64,000 nt of DNA, taken from positions 62,001 to 126,000 of the forward strand of contig NZ_SUMG01000001.1 of assembly GCF_009910325.1 (NCBI RefSeq). The letters are read 5' to 3'. The stretch's first letter is position 1; the number at the start of each line of letters is the position of its first letter. Positions 34,597 to 44,011 of the stretch are shown here, in pieces. The notes below the pieces were generated by a model, which saw only the letters and a program-made list of their open reading frames with translations, did not search any database and was not told the origin of the DNA. The position numbers were made by a program, and so were the translations under genes. This DNA comes from Isachenkonia alkalipeptolytica (lineage in GTDB: Bacteria; Bacillota; Clostridia; Peptostreptococcales; T1SED10-28).

Positions 34597-34639
34597 AAAA
34601 AAGCACTGCAAGGGATCGATCCCTGCAGTGTTTTTTTTC
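34597..34639 (+). terminator. Bidirectional terminator between ftsZ and degV-family genes
   Basis: CACTGCA..GGGATCGATCCC..TGCAGTG forms a near-perfect stem, with A-rich left flank and eight T residues on the right. Confidence 0.8.
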
Positions 34640-34651
34640 GATTATTTCGGT

Positions 34652-35476
34652 TTAGAAACAAACCAGTAATCCTCCCGGACCGGCATGGGTACCGATTACA
34701 GGACCCATGGTGGTCAACAGAACTTCTTTGGGGGAAAATTTTTCTACGATTTCATCCTTCAGGGCCAGAGCATCCTCTAAACAATCACAATGGGTAATGC
34801 CGATGATTCGGTCCTGAAAGTCGATGTTTTTCTTTTCCATTTCCTCGATCAGGGTGCGAAGACCCTTCTTTTTTCCCCGGAGGGTTTTAAGTATTTTTAC
34901 ATAGCCTTCATCCACATGAACCACGGGCTTCAGGTTGAAAAGGTTGGCCACAAACTCTTTCGGTTTGCTGACCCGTCCTCCTTTAACTGCATTTTCCAAG
35001 GTTTCTAAGTAGACCACCACATTCATCTGTTGCCGGTATTCCCTTAACTTTTCCACAATGTCGGATTTAGAGATGCCCTCCGCAGCCAATTGAGAAGCTT
35101 TTAGTACCTGAAGGCCTACGCCGATAGATCCACTTAAGGTATCGAAGGTTTCGATATCTCCCTGAACCTTTTCCTTGGCCACATTGGCTGCATCAAAGGT
35201 GGCACTGAGTTTGGAAGACAAATGGATACTTAAGACTTCCTTGTAATTTTCCACCCCGGTTTTAAAGGAATCCAAAAAAGATTGGGGAGAGGGTTGAGAA
35301 GTTTTAGGCAAAGTGGGGGAAGCTTTCATTTTCTTGAAAAACTCTTCATGGCTGAGGTCCACTCCATCGGTAAAGTCGACGCCATCAATTTCAATTTTCA
35401 GGGGAATTACATCGATGTTATACTTTTCAATGAGATTTTTCGGTAAATCACAAGAACTATCAGTTACAATCTTCAT
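34652..35476 (-). CDS. DegV family fatty-acid-binding protein
   Basis: The 274-residue protein starts KIVTDSSCDLPKNL and has the DegV N- and C-lobes: TSQPSPQSFLDSF, HLSSKLSATFDAANVA, ETLENAVKGGRVSK and the C-terminal GPVIGTHAGPGGLLVCF. In Firmicutes such proteins (FakB) present fatty acids to the kinase FakA. The head-group contact region (ST-loop and HxGPG) is retained. A FakA gene is not in the window. ATG with AAAGGTG. The gene is convergent with ftsZ. Confidence 0.92.
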   Translation of the reverse strand: MKIVTDSSCDLPKNLIEKYNIDVIPLKIEIDGVDFTDGVDLSHEEFFKKMKASPTLPKTSQPSPQSFLDSFKTGVENYKEVLSIHLSSKLSATFDAANVAKEKVQGDIETFDTLSGSIGVGLQVLKASQLAAEGISKSDIVEKLREYRQQMNVVVYLETLENAVKGGRVSKPKEFVANLFNLKPVVHVDEGYVKILKTLRGKKKGLRTLIEEMEKKNIDFQDRIIGITHCDCLEDALALKDEIVEKFSPKEVLLTTMGPVIGTHAGPGGLLVCF

Positions 35477-35755
35477 AAAACATCACCTTTCTACTTGGTT
35501 TTGATTCTATAGTACTATTATAGCATGTTTTCCTCAATATTTCATATTTCAATAAGGAATCCTGCAAGAATTCAAACAATTCAAAGAAAACCGGTCCTTT
35601 TAAGAAAGATCTTCGGTTAAATGTGTATACTTTTTATAAACTGGGTATAATGATAATACACTTGACGGAAAGTACCCCGGGGTAAAAAAGAGGAAACTGC
35701 GGATGTGTACATCGGTACCATGGGGTATATAAAAAATAAAAGAGGAGGAATCATA

Positions 35756-36889
35756 GTGTTTACAAGAAATCAGTTGGATAAGTTATTAGAAAATCGGAAA
35801 AACGTAAACCTGTCGATTTTTTTAGCCACGGGAGTAAAGGAAGGAAATCCCCAGCAGGGTAAAATTCGATTTAAAAACCTGATTAAAGATGGGGCAGCCC
35901 AACTGGCAAAACAGGGGTTAAAAGAACCTGAAATCAAAAAATTCACCGCCCCTATGGAAGAGCTGGTGGACTATACCAAGTTTTGGAGCACCCTGGATCG
36001 GGGATTTGCCATCTTTGCCACAGAGGATCAGATGTTTTATTACAATATGCCTGTAGAATTTGAAGATACCGCAGTGGTGAAGGACCACTTTTACATTAAG
36101 CCTTTGTTTCCCGTATTCCAACGAAACGGTCAGTTTTACATCCTGGCCATCAGTCAAAACGATGTCCGACTGCTGCATTGTACGAGAGACGAAGTATCGG
36201 AAGTTGAACTGGAGGGGGTTCCAAAGAATTTTAAAGATGCCCTGCAATATGACACCCCTGCTCCTACCCTGCAACACAGTGCAAGAACCCCCGGGGGGGC
36301 CGCGGTATTCCACGGACACGGATACGGTATGGAAGACGAAAAAGTAGACATCGGAAAATACTTTCAAGTGGTAAGCCAGAGCCTATACAAGGCTTTAGGA
36401 GATAAAGAAATTCCAATGATTTTAGCAGCGGTGGATTTCCTCCATCCTATATTTAAGGAAAATAACAAATACCCGAAACTTCTGGAAGAAGGCATCGTGG
36501 GAAATCCCGATAATAAAAAAGAATCGGAACTGCAAAATGAGGGTTGGGAAATTATTAAGCCCTATTTAGAAAAAGAGGAACAAGAAGCCTTGGATAAATA
36601 TTATCAACTGATCGGATCGGGAAAAGCCTCCCATAATATTGAAGAGATCGTAAACGGCGCCTACAATCAGCGGATAGAATCCCTACTGATCAGAGAAAAT
36701 ACGCAGTTATGGGGAACCTATGATGCGAAAGCCCAGAAAGTGGAAATTCTTGATGATTCCCACAGCAACCGGGAGGAACTGCTGAATTTCGCCTCGGTTC
36801 ATACCTTCCTGAACAGTGGAAACGTGTACATTCTCCAGGAAGACAAAATGCCGGACAGCCAACCAGTGGCGGCAGTATTCCGATATTAA
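35756..36889 (+). CDS. baeRF (bacterial archaeo-eukaryotic release-factor-like) protein
   Basis: The protein of about 377 residues contains FLATGVKEGNPQQGKIRFKN-like residues near its start (S-I-F-L-A-T-G), the helix KFTAPMEELVDYTKFW, DRGFAIFATEDQMFYY and LAISQNDVRLLHC. The central eRF1-like strand-helix pattern, then DFLHPIFKENN and a C-terminal ILQEDKMPDSQPVAAVFRY, fit the baeRF family 3 class. Relatives of eRF1/Pelota are proposed to act in ribosome rescue, but these bacterial forms are poorly studied. GTG 35756 is chosen because AGAGGAGG lies 8 bases before it. The gene stands alone with its own terminator. Confidence 0.8.
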   Translation: MFTRNQLDKLLENRKNVNLSIFLATGVKEGNPQQGKIRFKNLIKDGAAQLAKQGLKEPEIKKFTAPMEELVDYTKFWSTLDRGFAIFATEDQMFYYNMPVEFEDTAVVKDHFYIKPLFPVFQRNGQFYILAISQNDVRLLHCTRDEVSEVELEGVPKNFKDALQYDTPAPTLQHSARTPGGAAVFHGHGYGMEDEKVDIGKYFQVVSQSLYKALGDKEIPMILAAVDFLHPIFKENNKYPKLLEEGIVGNPDNKKESELQNEGWEIIKPYLEKEEQEALDKYYQLIGSGKASHNIEEIVNGAYNQRIESLLIRENTQLWGTYDAKAQKVEILDDSHSNREELLNFASVHTFLNSGNVYILQEDKMPDSQPVAAVFRY

Positions 36890-36964
36890 ACAGAAAGACA
36901 GCCATAGGGACGGGACGCCGGGGAGGTATTAATAACAGGGGATAATCAGTAAATAATAAGCCCT

Positions 36965-37004
36965 AAAAACTTTGGAATCTAAAAAAAGATTCCAAAGTTT
37001 TTTT
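36965..37004 (+). terminator. Terminator after the baeRF gene
   Basis: AAAACTTTGGAATCT and AGATTCCAAAGTTTT are perfect complements around an A-rich loop, followed by T residues. Confidence 0.85.
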
Positions 37005-37114
37005 ATGTATTTTTCGGGCTTTTAGAAAAAAAACTCGAAAAATGCAGGGAATTTGCTGAATCATCTAGAATAGTATAAAGGACTTTAAAGAAATTCCATA
37101 AAGGAGGTAGGAAA

Positions 37115-38593
37115 ATGTTTGGGTTACATAATAAAAAAATTCAAGCCCTGGAAGAAAAAGTGGAGCAGGTGGCGAATGGAGATTTAACCTTGCGCTTTGA
37201 TCAGAGGGAAACTAAGGAGCTGGGAAAACTTCAGGCCTCCCTGGGAAAACTCCTGAGCAGTGTAAAAAAACTTGTGGGGAATATCAACGGTGCCAATGAA
37301 AAAAACATGATTTTCACCGGAGAAATCGAAAGCAACACCAAACAGATTTTTGATGCATCCCAGGAGATCTCCCAGGGGGTTATGGACATTGCTACGGAAG
37401 CCACGGAACAAAACGAAGCCCTGGGTAATATGAAAAGAATTTCCGAGACCATGTCCAAGGATATGGAAGGGGTGCTGCGTCATAGTGAAAAAACCGAAGC
37501 CATGGCAAAAAACACTCTAAAGGTTGTACATACCAGTACCCGGCTTTTGGAAAAAATCATCACCAGTTATAAGGAAAACGGACAGTGGAGCGAGGATTTA
37601 GGAAAGAAAATGAAAAGTCTGGAATCCCAGGCCAACAATATTCAAAGAATCACCGGTCTGGTGGCGGGGATCAGCGATAATACCAATTTATTGGCCTTAA
37701 ATGCTTCCATTGAAGCCGCAAGGGCCGGGGAAATGGGGAAAGGGTTTTCCGTTGTGGCAGGGGAAGTAAAAAAATTAGCCACGGAATCCGCGGAGCATTC
37801 CGGGGATATAGAAAAAATCATTTCTGAGATGGTGGAAAACACGAGAAAAATCTCGGAAGAAATTGAAGGACAGAATAAAAAAATTACCGGAGAGTTAACC
37901 TTAGTCAATCAGAGCAAAGAGGAACTGGATTTGATTGTGCAATCCACGGAAGAGACTGCAAAGGCCATCGGAAACATTCGTAGCCTTGCGAAAAATCAGT
38001 TTGACTTGGTGGAAAGGGTAAAGACTTCCATCGACACCATCGCCCGGGCCATGGAAAAAACCTCGGTATACTCGCAGGAGGCCGCTTCCTCCTCCCAGGA
38101 GCAGACCGCTTCTCTGGAACTGATCTTCGAAGATATTCAAAAACTGGGGACCATGACCAAGGAAGTGGACCAATTGGTGGAAGGTTTTGTTCAGGACTAT
38201 AAAATTACGGAAGAAACCCGAAGGGTTATGGAAGGGGGAAGAAAGGAAATCAACCGTATTGCACAGCATTCCGATGTAAAAAAGATGAAGCCGGGGGCCC
38301 TTCGGGGACTTCTCATGGAGGCGGTTGAAAAAAACTCCTTGTTTCAATTGATCAGTATCATGGACAAAGAGGGAGACTTACAGGGTATTGCTATTAAAGG
38401 TACCCGGGAACAGTTACAGGGGAATTTCAAACACCGGCCGTATTTTAAGGAAAGCATCCGGGGAAAGGCCTTTACTTCAAAACCCTATATTTCCGATTAC
38501 AGCTATCAGTACTGTGTGACCATAGCCCTACCGATATACGATCTTGATGAAAAAATAATAGGAATTGTAATGGGAGATTTACTTTTGGAGTAA
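37115..38593 (+). CDS. Soluble methyl-accepting chemotaxis protein with C-terminal PDC/Cache-like sensor
   Basis: The 492-residue protein has no membrane segment. It has a HAMP-like remnant (about 10-60), a long helical MCP signalling domain with the hairpin tip NLLALNASIEAARAGEMGKG (about 190-210) and VAGEVKKLATESAEHSG. A C-terminal region (about 395-492) ends RPYFKESIRGKAFTSKPYIS and CVTIALPIYDLDEKIIGIVMG. That C-terminal pattern matches PDC/Cache sensors, normally extracellular and N-terminal. It would sense a cytosolic ligand and signal through CheW/CheA. The start follows AAGGAGGTAGG. It is a single gene, with a topoisomerase pair 84 bases downstream. Confidence 0.87.
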   Translation: MFGLHNKKIQALEEKVEQVANGDLTLRFDQRETKELGKLQASLGKLLSSVKKLVGNINGANEKNMIFTGEIESNTKQIFDASQEISQGVMDIATEATEQNEALGNMKRISETMSKDMEGVLRHSEKTEAMAKNTLKVVHTSTRLLEKIITSYKENGQWSEDLGKKMKSLESQANNIQRITGLVAGISDNTNLLALNASIEAARAGEMGKGFSVVAGEVKKLATESAEHSGDIEKIISEMVENTRKISEEIEGQNKKITGELTLVNQSKEELDLIVQSTEETAKAIGNIRSLAKNQFDLVERVKTSIDTIARAMEKTSVYSQEAASSSQEQTASLELIFEDIQKLGTMTKEVDQLVEGFVQDYKITEETRRVMEGGRKEINRIAQHSDVKKMKPGALRGLLMEAVEKNSLFQLISIMDKEGDLQGIAIKGTREQLQGNFKHRPYFKESIRGKAFTSKPYISDYSYQYCVTIALPIYDLDEKIIGIVMGDLLLE

Positions 38594-38676
38594 TTCCTGT
38601 GGACAAACGAGCAAGAAATCTATAGAATGGTGTAGGTAACAATTAATTTGAAAAGGTTTTTTTAGGAGGAAATAGG

Positions 38677-40665
38677 ATGTCAGGAAAACTAAACACCTAT
38701 GGAAATCATAGCTTATCTACATTATCGGAAAAGAACAAGGTGCGCCTACGACCGGGAGTGATTTTCGGATCCGACGGGCTGGAAGGCTGTCAGCATACCT
38801 TAAGTGAAATTGTGGGAAATTCCAGGGATGAAGCCAATGCTGGCTATGGAGACAAAATCATGGTCAATCGTTATCGGGACCATTCCATTGAAGTTATCGA
38901 TTTCGGACGAGGAATCCCCATAGAGTTTAACGAAATAGAAAGAAAATATAACTGGGAAATCGTATTTACGATTTTATACGGTGGTGGAAAGTACCATAAC
39001 AATCAAGCGGGGAGCAGTTACAAGTTCAGTGTGGGCTTAAATGGCCTCGGGACTGCGGCAACCCAATTTGCTTCCGAATTCATGGATGTGGAAGTGATCC
39101 GGGACGGTTATCAGTACACCCTGAATTTCCAACAGGGAGAGAATGTCACCGGAACCCCTGAGGGATACCGGAAAGAAAAAAATCCATCGGACCCTCCGGG
39201 GACAAGAATTCGCTGGAAGCCGGACTATCAGGTTTTCAATGAAATCAAAATTCCCCTGGAATATTTTCAAAAGGTTTTAAAGCGTCAGGCCATTGTGAAT
39301 AAAGGAATCACCTTTGAACTTTATGATGAATTCTCAGGGGAGACCTATACCTATCTGTATCCCCGGGGAATCGTGGATTATGTGAAGGAACACAGTGAAG
39401 AGGCGGATTTAACCGATGTGAAGTATTATGAGGCGGAAACCAAAGGTCGGGACCGTCCGGATAAACCGGAATACCATGTAAAAATGGAAGTGGCCTTTGT
39501 CTTTAATAACGAGGAACCGGTTTTGGAATATTTTCATAACTCCAGCTTTTTAGAACATGGCGGGGCCCCGGATAAAGCGGTGAAAAATGCTTTCATTGCC
39601 TCGGTGGACCAGAATTTAAAAGATCGGAACCTGTATAAAAAGGGAGAAAAAAAGATTACCTTTGCGGATATTGAAGACAGTCTGATTTTGGTAAGCAATA
39701 CCTTTTCCACGGAAACCAGTTATGAGAACCAGACCAAAAAAGCCATAACCAACGGCTTTATTCAACAGGCTATGACGGCTTTTCTGAAAGAAAAGCTTGA
39801 AATTTATTTTATCGAAAATGCCAAGGATACCAAAGTGATTCTTGAGCAGGTGCTGATTAATAAACGAAGTCGGGAAAAGGCGGAAAAGACCCGGATCGAC
39901 ATTAAAAAAAAGCTGAACAAAAAAGTCGATAACATCACCAATAAGCCTAAGAAGTTTGTGGATTGCAGAAGCAAGGATAAGGACCTCCGGGAGCTCTTTA
40001 TTGTGGAGGGAGACTCGGCTCTGGGAAGCACGAAGATGGGTAGGAACTCCGATTTTCAGGGAATTATGCCTGTACGGGGAAAAATACTGAATTGCTTAAA
40101 ATCCGATTACGACAAAATTTTTAAAAATGATATTATTGTGGATCTGTTAAAGGTTTTAGAGTGCGGGGTGGAACTAAATACCAAGCAAAGAGATTTAAAC
40201 ACTTTTGACATAGATCGACTGAACTGGAATAAAATTATTATTTGTACCGATGCGGATGTAGACGGATTTCAAATTCGAACCCTGATTTTGACGATGCTCT
40301 ATGTATTAACCCCCACCTTAATAGAAAAGGGGTTTGTTTATATTGTGGAATCTCCCTTGTATGAAATTACCGATAAGAAAAATACCTATTTTGCCTTTGA
40401 TGAAGGAGAAAAACGGGAAATCGTTAAAAAAATCAAGGGAAAATACAGTCTGCAGCGATCCAAGGGTCTAGGAGAGAATGAGGCGGACATGATGTGGGAG
40501 ACCACCATGAATCCCGAAACCCGTCGATTGATTCAAGTGACTCCGGCGGATATCCGTCAGACCAAGGATGCCTTTGATCTGTTTTTAGGAGACAACTTGG
40601 AGGGCCGTAAAGAATACATTGAAGCCCACGGCTCTAAGTACATTGACGAAGTTGATGTTATTTAG
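38677..40665 (+). CDS. Divergent type IIA DNA topoisomerase subunit B (ParE/GyrB-like)
   Basis: The 662-residue protein has the GHKL ATPase: EIVGNSRDEANAGYG (Glu/Asn), VIDFGRGIPIE, and the G-rich lid GLNGLGTAATQFAS, with the transducer lysine in QTKKAI. The Toprim domain has EGDSALGS and CTDADVDGFQIRTL. The canonical forms are DNSIDEALAG and DADVDGAHIRTL, so it is clearly divergent from usual GyrB/ParE although all catalytic residues are kept. It forms a pair with the A subunit 41 bases downstream. It relaxes or decatenates DNA, but which activity applies cannot be told from sequence alone. Confidence 0.88.
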   Translation: MSGKLNTYGNHSLSTLSEKNKVRLRPGVIFGSDGLEGCQHTLSEIVGNSRDEANAGYGDKIMVNRYRDHSIEVIDFGRGIPIEFNEIERKYNWEIVFTILYGGGKYHNNQAGSSYKFSVGLNGLGTAATQFASEFMDVEVIRDGYQYTLNFQQGENVTGTPEGYRKEKNPSDPPGTRIRWKPDYQVFNEIKIPLEYFQKVLKRQAIVNKGITFELYDEFSGETYTYLYPRGIVDYVKEHSEEADLTDVKYYEAETKGRDRPDKPEYHVKMEVAFVFNNEEPVLEYFHNSSFLEHGGAPDKAVKNAFIASVDQNLKDRNLYKKGEKKITFADIEDSLILVSNTFSTETSYENQTKKAITNGFIQQAMTAFLKEKLEIYFIENAKDTKVILEQVLINKRSREKAEKTRIDIKKKLNKKVDNITNKPKKFVDCRSKDKDLRELFIVEGDSALGSTKMGRNSDFQGIMPVRGKILNCLKSDYDKIFKNDIIVDLLKVLECGVELNTKQRDLNTFDIDRLNWNKIIICTDADVDGFQIRTLILTMLYVLTPTLIEKGFVYIVESPLYEITDKKNTYFAFDEGEKREIVKKIKGKYSLQRSKGLGENEADMMWETTMNPETRRLIQVTPADIRQTKDAFDLFLGDNLEGRKEYIEAHGSKYIDEVDVI

Positions 40666-40706
40666 AGGATGAATATTGATCAGGGAAGAATTAGGAGGCG
40701 TGAATT

Positions 40707-42887
40707 TTGCAAGGAAATGTGAATCAGAACAATATTATTGACACCTTAAAAGTTAATTATATGCCCTATTCAATGAGCGTTATTGTATCCAGGGCTTTAC
40801 CGGAAATCGACGGGTTTAAACCCTCCCATCGAAAGCTTCTATATACCATGTTTAAAATGGGTTTGATCAAAGGGGCGAAAACCAAAAGCGCCAACATAGT
40901 AGGACAAACCATGCGCTTAAACCCCCATGGGGACGGAGCCATATATGAAACCATGGTCCGTCTGACCCGGGGAAATGAAGCCCTCCTTCATCCCTTCGTG
41001 GACAGTAAGGGAAACTTCGGAAAACGCTATTCCAGGGATATGACCTACGCCGCCCACCGATATACCGAGGCAAAACTGGAGAAATTGACCGAGGAGTTTT
41101 TTAACGACATCCATAAAAATACCGTGGATTTTATCGCGAATTATGATAATACCACAAAGGAGCCCAGATTACTGCCCACCAGCTATCCGAATATTTTAAC
41201 CACGCCGAATTTAGGAATTGCCGTGGGTATGGCCAGTAACATCCCCAGCTTCAATCTAAAGGAAATCTGCCAAACCACCATAGAGTATCTGAAGGATGAA
41301 AATGTGAATATAGAAGAACATCTACTGGCCCCGGATTTTCCCAGCGGCGGAGAAATTGTTTACGCCAAAGAGAAAATGAAAGAAATCTATGATAAAGGCA
41401 GGGGGAGCTTCAAGGTCCGGGGAAAATACCGTTATGACGAGAAAAACAACTGCATCGATATTTATGAAATCCCCTATACCACCACGGTGGAAGCCATTAT
41501 GGAAAAAATGATTGAATTCATTAAGAGTGGAAAGATAAAGGAGATTTCCGATCTTCGGGATGAAACCGATAAGAACGGACTGAAAATCACTTTAGACTTA
41601 AAGCGAGGCGTGGATCAGGAGAAACTGATGACTAAGATCTTTCGTTTAACCGCCCTTGAGGATTCCTTCAGCTGCAATTTCAATGTGCTGATTGACAGTG
41701 CCCCCAGGGTGTTAGGCGTTCGGGAGATCCTGAGGGAATGGACAAATTTTCGAATGGACTGTATCCGAAGAAAGCTGCGCTACGATATTAATGATAAAAC
41801 CAAGGAACTACATTTGCTTATGGGTATGGAAAAGATCCTGCTGGATATTGATAAAGCGGTGAAAATCGTAAAAGATACCAAGGTGGACCGTCAAGTGGTA
41901 CCTAATTTAATGGAAGGATTCACCATCGATCAGGTCCAGGCGGATTTTATCGCGGAAATCAAACTGCGAAATTTCAATCAGGAATATATCTTAAAGAAAA
42001 CCAAGGATATCAAGCGTTTGGAAAAAGAAATTCAAAGCCTGGAAAATACCTTGAACAGTGAGAAGAAAATGAAGCGGCTGATTAGTAAGGATCTTGAACG
42101 GGTGATGGATCAGTATGGACAGGAGCGACGCACCACTTTGATTCACCACGAAAAAGTCCGGGAATTCAAGGAGGAAATCTTCGTCAGTGAATACAATGTG
42201 AAGTTTTTCATCACCAGGGATCAGTATTTTAAAAAGATCCCCTTAACCTCTCTTAGAGTAAGCAATGATCACAAACTGAAGGATTATGACGAAGTTGTGC
42301 AAGAGGTGGAGGGCAGTAATAAAGAAGATCTGCTGTTCTTTTCCAATCAGCACAGGGTCTATAAGGTAAAGGCCTATGAATTGGAAGATGCCAAGGCCAG
42401 CGTGTTAGGAGATTACCTTCCCAATCTTCTGGGACTGGAAGAGGGAGAAGAAATCATTTATATGACTTCGACGATGGACTATTCCGGGTGGATGCTGTTT
42501 TTCTATAAAACGGGGAAAGCCGCAAGAATTCCACTTTCCAGCTATGAGACAAAAACCAATCGAAAAAAACTTGCAAAGGCCTATAATGAAGAGTTTCCCT
42601 TAGTCCATCTGGAATTTATTAAAGAGGACAAAGAACTGGTGGCCATCAGCAGCATTGAGAAAGTCCTGATTTTCAACACAAAAAAAATCAGTGAAAAGAA
42701 TACCCGGCATTCCCGGGGGCTGCAGGTTTTGAAACCGAAAAAAGATAGTTTCTTAAAAGAAATCAAGCAATTGGAAGAAGTGGACTTTGAAAATCCGGAT
42801 TATTACCGGGGTAGCATTGCCACCATTGGCACCTATTTAAAGAAAACCGATCGAAAGGATCTGGGAGAACAGTTGCAGCTGTTGTAA
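40707..42887 (+). CDS. Divergent type IIA DNA topoisomerase subunit A (ParC/GyrA-like)
   Basis: The 726-residue protein includes the breakage-reunion domain: MPYSMSVIVSRALPEIDGFK, HPHGD-like LNPHGDGAIYETMVRL, and the catalytic tyrosine in AAHRYTEAKLEKL (about residue 121). TSYPNILTTPNLGIAVGMAS, the tower and a long coiled coil (about 420-475) follow. The C-terminal part (about 510-720) has five or so pinwheel-like beta repeats but no clear GyrA box (Q-R-R-G-G-K-G), arguing for a topo IV-like or separate activity. The start is TTG 40707, with AGGAGG 8 bases before it; no ATG in frame lies nearby. Confidence 0.9.
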   Translation: MQGNVNQNNIIDTLKVNYMPYSMSVIVSRALPEIDGFKPSHRKLLYTMFKMGLIKGAKTKSANIVGQTMRLNPHGDGAIYETMVRLTRGNEALLHPFVDSKGNFGKRYSRDMTYAAHRYTEAKLEKLTEEFFNDIHKNTVDFIANYDNTTKEPRLLPTSYPNILTTPNLGIAVGMASNIPSFNLKEICQTTIEYLKDENVNIEEHLLAPDFPSGGEIVYAKEKMKEIYDKGRGSFKVRGKYRYDEKNNCIDIYEIPYTTTVEAIMEKMIEFIKSGKIKEISDLRDETDKNGLKITLDLKRGVDQEKLMTKIFRLTALEDSFSCNFNVLIDSAPRVLGVREILREWTNFRMDCIRRKLRYDINDKTKELHLLMGMEKILLDIDKAVKIVKDTKVDRQVVPNLMEGFTIDQVQADFIAEIKLRNFNQEYILKKTKDIKRLEKEIQSLENTLNSEKKMKRLISKDLERVMDQYGQERRTTLIHHEKVREFKEEIFVSEYNVKFFITRDQYFKKIPLTSLRVSNDHKLKDYDEVVQEVEGSNKEDLLFFSNQHRVYKVKAYELEDAKASVLGDYLPNLLGLEEGEEIIYMTSTMDYSGWMLFFYKTGKAARIPLSSYETKTNRKKLAKAYNEEFPLVHLEFIKEDKELVAISSIEKVLIFNTKKISEKNTRHSRGLQVLKPKKDSFLKEIKQLEEVDFENPDYYRGSIATIGTYLKKTDRKDLGEQLQLL

Positions 42888-42937
42888 AAGGATGGGACCC
42901 CCTTAACAAAGGCTTGAAAAATTGAGTTAACTCTCCC

Positions 42938-42969
42938 AAAAAACCCTGTGGCGAACCCCGGGGTTTTTT
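42938..42969 (+). terminator. Possible terminator after the topoisomerase A gene
   Basis: AAAAAACCC and GGGTTTTTT pair over a 14-base, GC-rich loop; the T run follows. The stem is short, so this is weaker than other terminators here. Confidence 0.5.
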
Positions 42970-43084
42970 GTATAGGTATTCCATGGGGAAAGCTCTTTGG
43001 AACCGGGAAGAAAAAGGAGCAAATTGTTAAGTGTAGGGAAAAAAAGGGTATATGAATCAAAAGCATAAAAAAGGAGGGTGAAAG

Positions 43085-43924
43085 ATGAAGATTTCAGCCT
43101 TGATTATGGGGTCAATTACCAGTCTCCGACAAAGTATTAAATATGCACTAGCCTCCCTGCCGGTGGACTTTTATGAGTACCGGGGGGTTGCCGAACTTCT
43201 AGAGCATGTAGAAAATCCCGGGAAAGAGGAGTCGATTATCGTTTTAATGGATATGGACTCCCGGGAGGAAGACCGGTTTCAGCAACTGAAAAAGATCCGG
43301 CTAAAAAATCCTTATGTACCGGTATTAGCCCTGACCGGGGATACGGAAAAAGAACATATCCTGGCCCTGATTATGGGCGGTGCTTCGGAGATTGTAGCAA
43401 AACCCTTTTCTGAAGGAATTTTAATCGAGAAGACGAAAAAGCTGATCGAGAAAAAAGAGGGATTTGCCACCGAGGAAATCCATACAGATTTCCCCGCACT
43501 GCTGAGAAAAGAACTGTTCAAGGCTCAAAAGGGAAACTACCGGGTTTCCATGATGATCGCCTCCTTTTTCAAGGTAGGAGCCCGTCAAAATAAAACCATT
43601 GAAAATGAATATTACCGCTTTTCCTTTTCCTTCAAAGAGGAAATTGAAAAACTTTTATTTGAAACCGATCACTTTCTTCAATACGGCAATCAGACCTTTG
43701 TGGGGATCTTGCCATTTTGTGATCAGCAAAAGCGAGAAATCGTAGAAAAAAAGATTCGAAAGGGATTTGATGAATTAAAGGAAAAGCACCCTGAACTTAA
43801 GGATTACCAATTTGCTCTATACTTTACCACCTATCCCGAGGAGGGGGAAGAAGCAAAAACCCTTACGGAAAAACTCACCGGAGGATTGCAAAGAAGTATC
43901 GATGATCTAAAGGACACTGTTTGA
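43085..43924 (+). CDS. Receiver-domain protein with degenerate GGDEF-like C-terminus
   Basis: The 279-residue protein has a CheY-like receiver domain (about 1-120). The phospho-acceptor region is VLMDMDSREED, the Thr/Ser position is LALTGDTEKE, and the Lys is in EIVAKPFSEG. A C-terminal region (about 140-279) follows, with FLQYGNQTFVGILPFCDQQ in the place of a GGDEF loop but lacking its Gly-Gly-Asp/Glu residues. It is therefore likely a signalling receiver without cyclase activity. No DNA-binding domain is visible. The ATG follows AAGGAGGGTG. A histidine kinase is not adjacent. Confidence 0.75.
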   Translation: MKISALIMGSITSLRQSIKYALASLPVDFYEYRGVAELLEHVENPGKEESIIVLMDMDSREEDRFQQLKKIRLKNPYVPVLALTGDTEKEHILALIMGGASEIVAKPFSEGILIEKTKKLIEKKEGFATEEIHTDFPALLRKELFKAQKGNYRVSMMIASFFKVGARQNKTIENEYYRFSFSFKEEIEKLLFETDHFLQYGNQTFVGILPFCDQQKREIVEKKIRKGFDELKEKHPELKDYQFALYFTTYPEEGEEAKTLTEKLTGGLQRSIDDLKDTV

Positions 43925-44011
43925 TAAATAAAAGAAGATATAAAGATATATCCTGTGGATTTTTTTCGAGAAAACAGTAATTTGAAAAAGCAGAAAAAAG
44001 GAGGAAGGAAA

